A stretch of DNA of 64,000 nucleotides, taken from positions 682,001 through 746,000 of the forward strand of contig NC_014961.1 in the NCBI RefSeq assembly GCF_000186365.1, read 5' to 3'. This document shows, piece after piece, positions 35,028 through 45,255 of this stretch. Position 1 is the stretch's first letter. Every line of letters starts with the position of its first letter. The position numbers and the translations under genes are program-made. The stretch is from Desulfurococcus mucosus DSM 2162 (lineage in GTDB: Archaea; Thermoproteota; Thermoprotei_A; Sulfolobales; Desulfurococcaceae). The notes under the pieces were generated by a model. It was not told the origin of the DNA and made no database searches. It saw nothing but the letters and a program-made list of their open reading frames with translations.

Positions 35028-35439
35028 GATCTTTGCCTGAGGCAAGCACATCAGCAAAAAATATTTTTTCCTGTGCTCGTCGTCGTGGTTCGAAAAAGTC
35101 GCTAGCCCGAAGGGTTGCTCAAATTTAGCCGTTGCCTTAGGCGTCGCTGCATAGCTCTGCTAGGTAGACCCCGGAAACCCTGTCACGCACAACCTTGACG
35201 CCCTCGTGCCTCGGCAACCTGCCGTGAACAGCTACTACCAGCTGTATTGAAAGCAGACAGAGTTTTCAACGAGCCCCGAGGCGGAGGGGTATGATTATAC
35301 TCTTGTCCGCGACTATTACGACTAGCCCGGTGATGAGTAGTAGGGGCTGCGGGCTTCGGCCGCGTCCTCCTCATGCCTCTGCTAATGGGAGCCGTAATGT
35401 TTAAAAATATGGGTGGCGATAAAAACGTAGGTAAAGTAT
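35028..35439. other. Gene-poor region after the symporter, with short gene relics
   Basis: A 412-base region with no full gene. On the minus strand 35265-35137 an open frame without a normal start reads AVHGRLPRHEGVKVVRDRVS then GVYLAEL, a protein-like C-terminal fragment. Another minus frame about 35365-35270 gives a hydrophobic PLLLITGLVVIVADKSIIIP. Both look like decayed gene ends. The downstream promoter contains TTTAAAAATATGG (about 35400). Confidence 0.3.
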
Positions 35440-36072
35440 ATGAGTCTGCGTCTGCTGACAGTCCTCCTGCTGATCGCGGTAGCCATTCCTCTAGCTGGGG
35501 CCCAGCAATTGCCGTATAAGGCGGGGGACTGGATACGCTACAGCTACATGTTTAAGAGGTACGGTGGCGAGTGCACTGCAACAATATACGTCAGAGTGGA
35601 TGAGGCTAACTACCCGTATGTGAACTACTCGGTGAAAGTGGAGAAGACAGAGGGGGATCACACTATCTGCCCGTGGGGACAAGGTTACGAGTTCTCTATG
35701 AGTATAAACGTCACGTGGAGCCGGCCCGAGTCAAGTGGCCCATTCCTTTTCTTCGTTGACCCCTCCTACACTGGTGAGATAAACCTTTACGGGGTAGGTA
35801 GGGTCTGCTACGTTAACGGAGTGCTCAAGTCGTGGGAGGTTAAGCAGAACGGCCCCGCTGGGGTTGTTGAGGTCAGTGCTTCTGTTGTGGACTCGAGTAT
35901 GGGGTTCCTCAAGCCCTTCCCCACAGACACATTGTCTCAGAATACATTGTCTCAGTCCCTGCTACTGGTTGCAGTGGTCATTGTGGCTGTCGCCATGGTG
36001 GCAGTAGTCCTCTTCAGGAAGCGTAAAATACGGGTAACGATCTCCATGCCTCTCAGCAACCCCGGCCCTTAA
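35440..36072 (+). CDS. Small exported membrane-anchored protein
   Basis: A 210-residue protein with a signal peptide (residues 1-21, ending AGAQQ) and a beta-rich extracellular domain (about 22-155) with sequons (NYSV, NVTW) and four cysteines. A C-terminal membrane helix (about 170-190) is followed by basic FRKRK. A short in-frame duplication (TDTLSQNTLSQ) comes from a near-perfect repeat of ACATTGTCTCAG. Function unknown; probably a surface protein. Confidence 0.65.
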   Translation: MSLRLLTVLLLIAVAIPLAGAQQLPYKAGDWIRYSYMFKRYGGECTATIYVRVDEANYPYVNYSVKVEKTEGDHTICPWGQGYEFSMSINVTWSRPESSGPFLFFVDPSYTGEINLYGVGRVCYVNGVLKSWEVKQNGPAGVVEVSASVVDSSMGFLKPFPTDTLSQNTLSQSLLLVAVVIVAVAMVAVVLFRKRKIRVTISMPLSNPGP

Positions 36073-36373
36073 AAAGGGTTCGGGCTCCGCGTCGCGGAGG
36101 CTCCGAGGAGCTTGAACGCTAACCCCGATTCCCAGTCCAGAGGCACGGGAGGGCATCCCACCTGGGCAAGCCCTTCTGCCTGTCATCACTTCCACTGGCT
36201 TACGGATCCCCGGAATGAGGGTGCTTTTCTCCTTTGCTGTCCGTACACAACTTTTTCATTTTGTCCGAATGCCTTGCGAAGCTCTAAAAGCGATCGACTG
36301 GTGTCTCCCAGCCTATATGAAGCCCGGATCGAGAGCCGGGAGAGACGGGTGGAGTGACCGGGGCAAGCCGGGC
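36073..36373. other. GC-rich stretch with hairpins; possible mobile-element relic
   Basis: About 300 bases without a gene. A CCCTTAAAAAGGG hairpin overlaps the preceding stop codon, CTCCGCGTCGCGGAG forms another, and CCCGGATCGAGAGCCGGG a third. The minus-strand frame near 36195-36070 reads ASGLGIGVSVQAPRSLRDAE, which resembles, from memory, the basic C-terminal tails of crenarchaeal TnpB proteins. Not proven. Confidence 0.3.
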
Positions 36374-36490
36374 TTACTTTCTCTTCCTTGAGACAAGGGA
36401 GCACGCCACTAGGGCGATCACCGTTGCAGCCATTCCAACGCCGGCATAAATCTCTAACCCCGTTGGCCTAGCTCTCGGTGGTCTAGTCAT
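36374..36490 (-). CDS. 38-residue membrane-tail ORF (possible gene remnant)
   Basis: An ATG-started frame encodes a Pro/Arg-rich N-terminus, one membrane helix (IYAGVGMAATVIALVACSLV) and a basic SRKRK end. This is exactly the shape of the C-terminal anchor of archaeal surface or solute-binding proteins. The frame upstream is closed by TAG. It is either a true micro-protein or, more likely, the surviving end of a lost surface-protein gene. Confidence 0.35.
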   Translation of the reverse strand: MTRPPRARPTGLEIYAGVGMAATVIALVACSLVSRKRK

Positions 36491-36491
36491 A

Positions 36492-36929
36492 TCATGCTAT
36501 GTGTAGTAACTCCTTCAGTCTAAGGGTTATCAGCGTTATGGAGAGCAGTGATAGGGTGATGTTTAACACTGGATTATTGCTTCTAGCTATTTTCAGTGAG
36601 AACGATGCATCGGAGAATGGGTGTAGGAGGCGAACTCCCTGTATATTCAACATGTCTGCAAGGATATGGGAGAGCCACCCTACTGCGATAGCCTCGAGTA
36701 TTAGCGTGTTATACACCTTCAAATATCTCAGCAAGAAGGCGGCGCCAAGGATGCATAGTGATAAAGCAAATATGTTGTGAAGCGTTCTACGGTGTTTAAA
36801 GTGGACATCTATATCCGGGATCAGTGAGGCAAGCCCGGCCACAGTGAGGGCTGTGAGGGATGAAGCTATGTCCGAGCCGATGTAGGAGCCCAGCGCTGCT
36901 GCCAGCAAAACATGGGTGGTCTTCTTCAA
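36492..36929 (-). CDS. YdjM/DUF457-type membrane-bound metal-dependent hydrolase
   Basis: A 145-residue membrane protein with conserved KKTTHVLLAAALGSYIG, the LIPDIDVHFKHRRTLHN motif (acidic residues plus HRxxxH) and SHILADMLN. These match the LexA-binding/YdjM-like inner-membrane hydrolase family with putative metal-binding His and Asp residues. It lies just downstream of rpiA on the same strand (gap of 18 bases). The biological substrate is unknown. Confidence 0.78.
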   Translation of the reverse strand: MKKTTHVLLAAALGSYIGSDIASSLTALTVAGLASLIPDIDVHFKHRRTLHNIFALSLCILGAAFLLRYLKVYNTLILEAIAVGWLSHILADMLNIQGVRLLHPFSDASFSLKIARSNNPVLNITLSLLSITLITLRLKELLHIA

Positions 36930-36947
36930 TCTCCCACCGCTTCAGCA

Positions 36948-37670
36948 TCACTGAGCCTTCTTTTTAAGAACCTTGACTCCGGAGGGCTCCCCCACTATAA
37001 CCATGTCGACGAGCTCTGAGGGAAAGACCCCTGTTTCAATGACGCCGTGCAGTAGCTTTAACGCGTTGTGGAGTGCGAGAGGGTCCCTCACCGGCTTAGA
37101 CAGCTTGTAGTCAACTATATAGTTGCCGTTGTCCGATACCACCGGTCCATCCTTCCCCGACCCTACACGCAACACGGGTTCCCCGTAGCCCAGCTCCCCC
37201 AGCTTTCTCACCACGTAGCGAAGGGATACCGGGAGCACTTCCACCGGTATAGGCTTGGCGTACAGGTAGTCTACCCCGGTGTACTTCGTGTAGTCGACCA
37301 CGTAAATCCTTTCCCTACTGCGTAGGGCGAGTGTTTTCTCCCTCGCGAAAGCCCCGCCTCTTCCCTTAACCATGTCTAGTTTACTGGAAACCTCATCAGC
37401 CCCATCAATGTAGACATCTACCTCGTCCACGCCGGCTGGGTCGAGGAGCACTGTGTAACCTATTGAGGCAAGGTGAAGCATCGTGTCTGCCGATGATGGA
37501 ACAAGCCTCTTGCCCGTGAAGAAATCCCTGCAGTGATCGATGAGGAGCTTGATTGTGGAGCCTGTTCCAACCCCGATCACTGATGCATCCCTATATGTTT
37601 CGCGAAGGATTCTACATGCCTCCCTACATGCATTAAGCTTAGCGTGCTCCACGCTGCTTGATGAATCCAT
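36948..37670 (-). CDS. rpiA: Ribose-5-phosphate isomerase A
   Basis: A 240-residue enzyme interconverting ribose 5-phosphate and ribulose 5-phosphate. Seen: VIGVGTGSTIKLLID, then VPSSADTMLHL, the active-site DVYIDGADEVSSKLDMVKGRGGAFAREK and the late YIVDYKLSKPV. ATG 37670 follows GGTG with good spacing; seven more codons are open upstream. Crenarchaea lacking the oxidative pentose phosphate pathway use it for nucleotide sugar supply. Confidence 0.95.
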   Translation of the reverse strand: MDSSSSVEHAKLNACREACRILRETYRDASVIGVGTGSTIKLLIDHCRDFFTGKRLVPSSADTMLHLASIGYTVLLDPAGVDEVDVYIDGADEVSSKLDMVKGRGGAFAREKTLALRSRERIYVVDYTKYTGVDYLYAKPIPVEVLPVSLRYVVRKLGELGYGEPVLRVGSGKDGPVVSDNGNYIVDYKLSKPVRDPLALHNALKLLHGVIETGVFPSELVDMVIVGEPSGVKVLKKKAQ

Positions 37671-37794
37671 GTCGACACCCTGGTGAGCCACATACCTAGT
37701 ATTTGTTGCACAACGTTAAAAGCATCGAGGAGCTGCATGGTGGACAAGGTTAATTACGGCTCCACCCCGTATCTAGGGTTAAGGTGTCGAAGTA

Positions 37795-38643
37795 ATGAAA
37801 GCATATATATCCGTGGATCTCGAAGGGCTGCCAGGGGTCTCATCCCTCACAATGCTCAACCCGGGGAACACGCAGTTCAACAGGCCTGTACGCGTCTTAA
37901 CGAAGCTCCTAAACACCGTGGTGGATGAGCTCTCTAACCACGGTTTTGAAACAATATATGTCGCGGACAGCCATGGATTAATGACTAACATAGACTACCT
38001 TGAGCTTGACAGTAGGGCTGAGCTGATACAGGGTTACCCACGCCCCTTCAGCATGGTGACACTCCTGGACTCCAGCTTCGATGCCGCATTGTTCATAGGC
38101 TACCATTCAGCGGCTGGAACAATACATGGGATACTTGATCACACGATGAGCGGGAGAACCTTCGCAGAGATAAAAGTCAACGGTGAGAAGGCCAGCGAGT
38201 TCATAATTAACAGCCTCTACGCAGGGGAGCAAGACGTCCCCGTGATACTGCTTGCCGGAGACGAGCATCTAGGTGGCGAGGTGGAGAAGCATAGCCCCTG
38301 GACAGTGTTCGTTCCATTGAAGAAGGGTTTATCGAGGTATAGTGCTATCTACCCCGGCATAGACAAGGTAACCGAGGCACTTAGGGAGGGCGTCGCAAAG
38401 GCCGTGAAGAAGTTGAAGAAGGGTGAGATGCAGCCCTTGAAGTGGGAGAAGCCCTATAGGGTTGAGTTGAATCTAAGGGACTCCCTTATAGCCGACATCC
38501 TTGAGGCCCTCCCAGTGTTCAAGAGGGTGGATGCGTACAGGGTTGAGTTCTCGGCTACCACGGCTAGAGAAATGCTGGGGTACATAGAGCTCGTAGCCCA
38601 TGTAGGCTACGGCATAGACGCGTTGAAGAATAGCATCAAGTAG
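37795..38643 (+). CDS. M55-family D-aminopeptidase (DppA-like)
   Basis: A 282-residue zinc peptidase-like protein. Conserved blocks are YISVDLEGLPGV (Asp and Glu metal ligands), VADSHGLMTNIDYLEL, FIGYHSAAGTIHGILDHTMSG and VILLAGDEHLGGEV, all typical of DppA/M55. It probably cleaves D-amino-acid-containing or other small peptides. It has a single-gene transcription unit, and its stop overlaps the convergent HD-domain gene by 8 bases. Confidence 0.9.
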   Translation: MKAYISVDLEGLPGVSSLTMLNPGNTQFNRPVRVLTKLLNTVVDELSNHGFETIYVADSHGLMTNIDYLELDSRAELIQGYPRPFSMVTLLDSSFDAALFIGYHSAAGTIHGILDHTMSGRTFAEIKVNGEKASEFIINSLYAGEQDVPVILLAGDEHLGGEVEKHSPWTVFVPLKKGLSRYSAIYPGIDKVTEALREGVAKAVKKLKKGEMQPLKWEKPYRVELNLRDSLIADILEALPVFKRVDAYRVEFSATTAREMLGYIELVAHVGYGIDALKNSIK

Positions 38644-39190
38644 ACCCCATGTACTCTGAAACCACTTGGTGAAGGATCCCTTTCAAATCTCCATTGGCTT
38701 TTTCATTGATCAACCTGTATAGGTGGTCCCGTACATTGACAACTATCTCCTCAACCTGGCGATACCCTGTGTCAACCAGCCTCGAACCCTCTAGGATCGT
38801 TGCAATATCATCAGCAGCCTTAACAACCAGTGCTTCGAGGCTTCCAGCCTTAGAGAGCTCATCGTAGAGCTCACTGTATCCTTGAAGCCCCAGCTCCTCG
38901 ATGGCTTTGGACTCCACCATGGAGAAATATTCTTCCACACCGTGCTTAACCTGTCTAACCACGTCGCCGGTCACCGCTTCAGGGATATCGTGTATTATGC
39001 TCATAGCGAGGACACGTGCCTTATCGATCCTCACACCCATGGATCCAAGCCTCTCAGCTATATCCATCGCTATAAGCGTCGTGAGGAATATGTGGTCGGC
39101 TACGCTTTCAGCTACAGCTGGAGGAACACCCCTCAGAACCCAGCCGGTTCTAGGTATGTGCCTGAGGTTAAGGATGTATTTAAGGTTCAT
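38636..39190 (-). CDS. HD-domain phosphohydrolase (YfbR/HDDC2-like)
   Basis: A 184-residue HD protein. The metal ligands are in SVADHIFLTT (first His), MSIIHDIPEAVTGDV (HD motif) and AADDIATILEG (last Asp). The N-terminal LRHIPRTGWVLRGV motif is typical of 5'-deoxynucleotidase-like HDDC2 proteins. It probably dephosphorylates deoxynucleoside 5'-monophosphates, though the substrate is inferred. It lies 11 bases downstream of the carboxyltransferase gene. Confidence 0.85.
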   Translation of the reverse strand: MNLKYILNLRHIPRTGWVLRGVPPAVAESVADHIFLTTLIAMDIAERLGSMGVRIDKARVLAMSIIHDIPEAVTGDVVRQVKHGVEEYFSMVESKAIEELGLQGYSELYDELSKAGSLEALVVKAADDIATILEGSRLVDTGYRQVEEIVVNVRDHLYRLINEKANGDLKGILHQVVSEYMGST

Positions 39191-39201
39191 TCTTCACCAC
39201 G

Positions 39202-40590
39202 CTAATAGCCAAGTATCTCGTCCCATAGGTCGCGGCCACCGGTTTTAGCGGTTGAAGCCTGCCTCCTATTCTTCTCGAAGAATTCTGTTGCCACATCGGG
39301 GAATAGGCAGTATGTCAACACGTCTTCCTCCTTCGTGTAATATCCTTTCTCCTTAACCGTTTTCACGCACTCCTCATACATGGGCTTCAACAAGTCTGCT
39401 GGACGCACATCTATAGGCTTCTCGCTACCCAGGATGAGTTTGACGACTTCCTCCTTTAATGGTGCAGGCGGCCTACCGTACAGTCCCTTCACATAGTCCC
39501 TTACCTCCTTCGTTACAACCTTGTAGCGGCCGTTGATCACGTTTAGGACGGCTTGAGCCCCAACTATCTGGGATGAAGGTGTGACAAGGGGTGGCCAGCC
39601 GAGGTCTTCTCTCACGCGTCTGACCTCTTCAAGCACCTCGCCTAACTTGTCCTCTGCACCTAGTTGCTTGAGCTGCATTATGAAGTTCGTTATCATACCG
39701 CCGGGAACCTGGTGCTCTAGGACATTGGGGTCCGGTATGAACACCTTCATGTTTAATAAGTCCTTGTACTTGCCGAAGACTAGTTTCTCAAGGTATATGC
39801 TGATCTCCTTAACCACGGAGAGATCGATGCGGGGCCTTGCGTCAGGGTGTAGGGCATAGTATACTGTTTGTATGCCCGGTTGCCCTGTTCCAAAGGCGAG
39901 GGGGCTTATCGAGGTGTCTATGAAGTCTGCTCCTGCTTCAACTGCTTTAACATATGTTGCAACAGCTAGTCCTCCAGTGTAGTGTGAGTGTACGTCCACA
40001 GGTATCTTGAAGTTCTCCTTTATGGCCTTGACAAGCGAGTACGCTGTGTAAGGGTCGAGTATCCCGGACATATCCTTTATAGCTATGTGATCCACGCCGA
40101 GCGAGATCAATTCCTCTGCTATCTTCAGGTAATGCTCCACTGTGTGAACGGGGCTTATGGTGTAGGTTATTGTGCCCTGCACTATGGCACCGAGCTCCTT
40201 AGCCTTCCTTATCGAGGTCTTCATGTTCCTGACATCGTTCAACGCGTCGAAAACCCTGAAGATATCTATGCCGTTCCTATACGACAGCTCGACGAATTTT
40301 TCGACTACATCGTCAGGGTAATGCCTGTACCCAACGAGGTTCTGGCCGCGTAGAAGCATCTGCAGCTTGACTCTCTTCACTCTTTCACGTATAATCCTGA
40401 GCCTCTCCCATGGATCCTCATTCAGATACCTGATCATCACGTCGAATGTTGCCCCTCCCCACATCTCTATGCTGTAGAAGCCAGTCCTGTCTATCTTGTC
40501 GAGCAGCGGGATCATGTCCTCCGTCTTTAAACGGGTTGCAAGCAGGGACTGGTGCGCGTCCCTTAGAGTTGTATCAACTATCTCAACCAT
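39202..40590 (-). CDS. PycB/OadA-type carboxyltransferase subunit
   Basis: A 462-residue protein with the carboxyltransferase TIM barrel (IVDTTLRDAHQSLLATRLKT, MWGGATFDVMIRYL, HIAIKDMSGILDP, DVHSHYTGGLA) and the conserved carboxylase domain (HQVPGGMITNF, PPLVTPSSQIVGAQAV). It lacks a C-terminal biotinyl domain, so a separate biotin carrier would be needed. It may be pyruvate carboxylase subunit B or an oxaloacetate/methylmalonyl-type decarboxylase subunit. ATG 40590 lies after GGGGGT; an ATG 24 bases upstream is less likely. Confidence 0.87.
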   Translation of the reverse strand: MVEIVDTTLRDAHQSLLATRLKTEDMIPLLDKIDRTGFYSIEMWGGATFDVMIRYLNEDPWERLRIIRERVKRVKLQMLLRGQNLVGYRHYPDDVVEKFVELSYRNGIDIFRVFDALNDVRNMKTSIRKAKELGAIVQGTITYTISPVHTVEHYLKIAEELISLGVDHIAIKDMSGILDPYTAYSLVKAIKENFKIPVDVHSHYTGGLAVATYVKAVEAGADFIDTSISPLAFGTGQPGIQTVYYALHPDARPRIDLSVVKEISIYLEKLVFGKYKDLLNMKVFIPDPNVLEHQVPGGMITNFIMQLKQLGAEDKLGEVLEEVRRVREDLGWPPLVTPSSQIVGAQAVLNVINGRYKVVTKEVRDYVKGLYGRPPAPLKEEVVKLILGSEKPIDVRPADLLKPMYEECVKTVKEKGYYTKEEDVLTYCLFPDVATEFFEKNRRQASTAKTGGRDLWDEILGY

Positions 40591-40744
40591 ACAGTACCCC
40601 CTGTTGAAACACACGGGTTTGAAGAGCTTTCCCGGTTACTGATAGTGAATGATACAACAATGTTATAAGCGTTGCAACCGAGGGCGACACCAGTAGCCTG
40701 TTGTGAAAAACAATGGTGGAAACTTGCTTGAGATGTTGATAAGG

Positions 40745-41941
40745 CTACTTCTCACCGACGAATTCCGCGAGGAGTTCTATGCCTTCCACAAGGTTCTTCT
40801 CATCCATCGTGACGAAGGTTATCCTGAGGTGGTTACTCCCGGATTCACCGAATATGGAGCCGGGCAGCATTGCAACACCCTTCTCCTCGATCAGCTTCAT
40901 TGTGAAGCCGACGTCGTCAAGCCCTTTCTCCCTGATATAGTGGGCCATGTCGGGGAACAGGTACATGCTTGCAGCCGGTTTAAGCACCCTTGCCCTCGGC
41001 AGATTCTTCTTTAAAGCCTCATATGCTGCGTCACGCCTCCTCCTGTACACCGGTATCACTTCACGCAGATACTTCTCCTTGAAGCCGCCGGAGAGATAGT
41101 AGTAGGCCATCCACTGCATTGGTACAGGTGCCACTATGCCGAGCACTCCCTTGAGCTTCGTCATCTCAGCAATCGCATTGCTGGGTCCGTAGACGTAGCC
41201 TAGCCTGCCTCCAGGGATGGCTATGTCCTTGCTGAAGGAGCCCACTACCACGAGCCGGTCCATTGAGGGGGCAAGCTTCTCGAACCACACATGTTCCCCT
41301 TCGTACACTAAGTGCTTGTAAGCCACGTCATAGATTATCCATGCCTTCCTTTCATAAGCAACATCCACGATTGTCTTAGCTACCTCGCTATTGATCACCC
41401 TGCTCGTAGGGTTATCAGGGCTCGCTAACAGTATAGCTTTGGCGCTGGAGCCCAGCTTATCCTTTATGCATTCAGGATCCGGGTTGAAGCCGTTTTCATA
41501 TAGCTGTCTACATGTCTCAACCCTTAAGCCGGCTAGCCTTGCTAGATCCCAGTACACGCTGTACGAGGGGTCTAGGAGCAGCAGGGTGTCGCCCTCGTCA
41601 AGCAGGGTGTATATCGATAAGACGAGCCCATCGGCACCGCCGGTTGTAACAAGGATGTTTGAAGGCTCCACATCTACCCCGCCGTACTTCCTCAGATCCT
41701 CGGAGATCGCCGTCCTCAACTCTGGGAGACCCTGCGTGGAGACGTACCTGAAGTGCTTGAACGGGTCTCTTCTAAGCATCTCGATGAAGTAGTTAAGTGC
41801 CTCCGTATCCGGCGGTAACCCTGGTTGACCTGCTGTATAGTTGTACACCTTGACGCCTCGCCTCGAAAGCTCCTCCGCCTTCGCGATGAGCACTCTTTGA
41901 GGGTTAACTGGGAGAGATGATACTCGCCTTGATACGCTCAT
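40745..41941 (-). CDS. Class I/II PLP-dependent aminotransferase
   Basis: A 398-residue aspartate aminotransferase-like enzyme. Seen: YNYTAGQPGLPPD, TTGGADGLVLSIYTLLD, SPDNPTSRV, IIYDVAYKHLVYEG and the PLP-lysine motif VGSFSKDIAIPGGRLGY, with a late NHLRITFV arginine. The substrate cannot be fixed. Start ATG 41941 follows GGCGGTGG; upstream in-frame codons would run into the TiaS gene. Probably cotranscribed with TiaS and deoxyhypusine synthase. Confidence 0.9.
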   Translation of the reverse strand: MSVSRRVSSLPVNPQRVLIAKAEELSRRGVKVYNYTAGQPGLPPDTEALNYFIEMLRRDPFKHFRYVSTQGLPELRTAISEDLRKYGGVDVEPSNILVTTGGADGLVLSIYTLLDEGDTLLLLDPSYSVYWDLARLAGLRVETCRQLYENGFNPDPECIKDKLGSSAKAILLASPDNPTSRVINSEVAKTIVDVAYERKAWIIYDVAYKHLVYEGEHVWFEKLAPSMDRLVVVGSFSKDIAIPGGRLGYVYGPSNAIAEMTKLKGVLGIVAPVPMQWMAYYYLSGGFKEKYLREVIPVYRRRRDAAYEALKKNLPRARVLKPAASMYLFPDMAHYIREKGLDDVGFTMKLIEEKGVAMLPGSIFGESGSNHLRITFVTMDEKNLVEGIELLAEFVGEK

Positions 41942-42021
41942 GTCCACCGCCTCTATACGAGTATCAACCATACGTATATGCCTATATGAGGATAAAAACC
42001 ATGTCGCCGTGAACGAATCCA

Positions 42022-43374
42022 TCAGGGCTTCCATACGAAAGGCTGTATGAGTTCACTAGGAGTGAAAACCTTTCCACGGGGCATCCTGTCAAGGGGGCGC
42101 ATAACATGCTTGAATACATGGAATGGCGGCTGATAACACTCCTTACCCAGCCGCCTGGGAACCTCAATAGTCTCCTTGCCCAGTTCAGTTGTCCTGAAGC
42201 CGCAGTGCCTGCACTTGAACCCCTTGCCCCTTCCCGCACTCTCCATCCTCCTACCGCATACAGGGCATAGAGGGTTACGTGTAATGGTCTTCTTGGAGAG
42301 CTCCTTCACACATATCTTCTCAAGGTTCAATGTTGCACCATGGGTCCTGCTTCCCGGTCTCACGCATCCCATCGCCTCGACCCTGTCTCCTGGCTCCAGT
42401 TCCCCGACCACGTCCCTGAAGTGCTTCGTAGGCTCGTAGACAGCTACATCTATGCAGCAGTCATCGCATAATTTGAAGACCAAGTGGCCTCCCTGAATCC
42501 TCCTCGGCTTCGAGGCCACTACTCCAGTCAGCCTTACACACATGTATGGGTGTACATCGCATATGGAGCCAACTGGTTTGAGATGGCTGTCGGTGTGCTG
42601 ATTTGTACGGAAGACAGCCATGTACTCTATGGGCTCCAACACCCTGATTAATTTCGATGCCTCAATGACATCCAGCGGTGTCTCCCCTCTAACACCATAT
42701 AGAACTGGGTCGGGACCCCTGGGGATTACGAGGGGTCTCCCGGATTCATAGTCATAGTTGAGGATCGTCCTACCCCTGGTTGCTTCATCCATCTCCACTA
42801 TGCTATCCTCGTCGACCATCCTGGGCTTACCAATGTACTCCCGGGTCCTGTAGGCTATTAGCTCGTAGGTGTAGTCTCCGCTGAGCATCTGGTTCCCTAT
42901 GGCTGCCAGGGAGCCTATTACACCCCTCTTCCCTCTTGGAGCATATACCTTAACCGCTCCCCCTAGTTTGCCAACGATTCTCAACGCGTAGTCGAGCGGG
43001 ATGAAGTCGTAGAGTGCTTTCCCACCGTATGCACCAAGGTATTCCGGGACATCGCCCTCTAGAAAGACTATTGACGGCTGATGCTTTGGGTTAGCGTATT
43101 CAGCTATATACTCCTCAACCTCTGATTCAACAAGTCCAACCACGTCATCTAAAGCCGCCTCGCCTCGGAGCAGTATCCTCAATGCTACCGCACCGTTTCC
43201 CCTGGTCTTCCATGGGACAGCCGGGTTTAGCCTGATAAGGTTGGGGTAGTCGGTGAACTCTACATCGCTTCTCTGGGATAGCTTGTATGCTATTCTAACC
43301 GCTAAGTGTGTTGTACAGCCACCTAGAGGTGAATCTACATCATCCAACCCTATGTGGAGCCTAATCCAGCTCAA
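42022..43374 (-). CDS. tiaS: tRNA(Ile2) 2-agmatinylcytidine synthetase
   Basis: A 450-residue archaeal enzyme that attaches agmatine to C34 of tRNA-Ile(CAU) so that it reads AUA. N-terminal LDDVDSPLGGCTTHLAVRIAY and the KTRGNGAVALRI block are diagnostic. An OB-fold region (GVVASKPRRIQGGHLVFKL) and a C-terminal zinc ribbon (CPVCGRRM...CRHCG) follow. Its start is two bases from the upstream deoxyhypusine synthase stop. Confidence 0.95.
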   Translation of the reverse strand: MSWIRLHIGLDDVDSPLGGCTTHLAVRIAYKLSQRSDVEFTDYPNLIRLNPAVPWKTRGNGAVALRILLRGEAALDDVVGLVESEVEEYIAEYANPKHQPSIVFLEGDVPEYLGAYGGKALYDFIPLDYALRIVGKLGGAVKVYAPRGKRGVIGSLAAIGNQMLSGDYTYELIAYRTREYIGKPRMVDEDSIVEMDEATRGRTILNYDYESGRPLVIPRGPDPVLYGVRGETPLDVIEASKLIRVLEPIEYMAVFRTNQHTDSHLKPVGSICDVHPYMCVRLTGVVASKPRRIQGGHLVFKLCDDCCIDVAVYEPTKHFRDVVGELEPGDRVEAMGCVRPGSRTHGATLNLEKICVKELSKKTITRNPLCPVCGRRMESAGRGKGFKCRHCGFRTTELGKETIEVPRRLGKECYQPPFHVFKHVMRPLDRMPRGKVFTPSELIQPFVWKP

Positions 43375-43377
43375 TAC

Positions 43378-44331
<954 letters not shown>

Positions 44332-44381
44332 CTCATCCAGGCTGAATGATTGCTCCAATGCAGCCACCCTCAGCCACGGGG

Positions 44382-44388
44382 TTAAATA
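44382..44388 (-). promoter_or_regulatory. TATA-like element for the deoxyhypusine synthase operon
   Basis: TATTTAA on the minus strand, about 50 bases before ATG 44331. An archaeal TATA box sets the transcript start about 25 bases downstream (near 44359), which leaves a short leader containing GGATGAG before the ATG. Confidence 0.4.
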
Positions 44389-44511
44389 GAGATAGTGGTG
44401 CACTATTATAGTTATAGCCTTCCAACCTCCTCGCAGTCCCAGGGCCCTGGGCCTACCTCTTCTCATCAATATTAAAACCGGTCTACCGTAGATTTTGAAA
44501 CGGCGATCCAA

Positions 44512-45183
44512 GTGGTGTCAAGCCTGGAAAAAGAGATCCTGCTGAGGATACTTGGATCCAGGAGAATACTGCTGGATGAGCTGGAAGCCCTGTACAGGGT
44601 CCCCGAGGAGAACCTCCTAGGAATCCTGGAGAGGAACAGGGATATCATAGCGTTAAATGGGAGAACCGTGGCAGCTGTGAAACCATTGGAGCTAGCATTA
44701 AGGCTCCTGGAACAAGGCGTCAGCATAGAGAGGATTAGCAGGGCTGTTGACTGGAGGGACTTCGAGCAACTCGCCTCCTACGTGATGAGCGAGCACGGTT
44801 ACCTCGTGGAGTCCAACATAACTCTCACAACACCGGTTAGGCTGGAGATAGATGTAGTAGGCGTTGACACGGCAAGCGGGCTCGGCATAGCGGTGGACTG
44901 TAAACACTGGTCGCATAACACTAGGGGGAAGCTTATTGAAGCTGGAACCAGGCATGTTGAACGCTTGGAGAAGGCTCTATCACACTACGACTACCTCAAG
45001 GAGAAATACCTTGTCTTCAAACACTTGAAGGAAGCTGTCCCAGTAATCCTGACCCTGAGGCAACCGTCTTTCAGAGCATATGGAAACGTGGTGTTCATCA
45101 GTGTGAGAGAGTTCAATGAATTCCTAGGCAACATAAGGTACATCATAGACGTATTCGGTGTGAAACCAGTTAAACCCTCCTAG
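44512..45183 (+). CDS. Winged-helix plus restriction-endonuclease-like (PD-(D/E)XK) protein
   Basis: A 223-residue protein. The N-terminal half is helical with a winged-helix-like region (LLDELEALYRVPEENLLGIL). The C-terminal half has RLEIDVVGVD followed by GIAVDCKHW, the D...(D/E)-x-K arrangement of restriction-endonuclease-like nucleases, with Cys beside the lysine as in some archaeal members. It lies immediately upstream of PCNA on the same strand. I infer a DNA-repair or RNA-cleaving nuclease. The start is GTG 44512. Confidence 0.6.
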   Translation: MVSSLEKEILLRILGSRRILLDELEALYRVPEENLLGILERNRDIIALNGRTVAAVKPLELALRLLEQGVSIERISRAVDWRDFEQLASYVMSEHGYLVESNITLTTPVRLEIDVVGVDTASGLGIAVDCKHWSHNTRGKLIEAGTRHVERLEKALSHYDYLKEKYLVFKHLKEAVPVILTLRQPSFRAYGNVVFISVREFNEFLGNIRYIIDVFGVKPVKPS

Positions 45184-45255
45184 ATGCCCAGGGTCGTAGA
45201 GGAAAGCGATTTAATACTCGGATACCATATTATAATCAACCCGGGTTGAAGCAGT

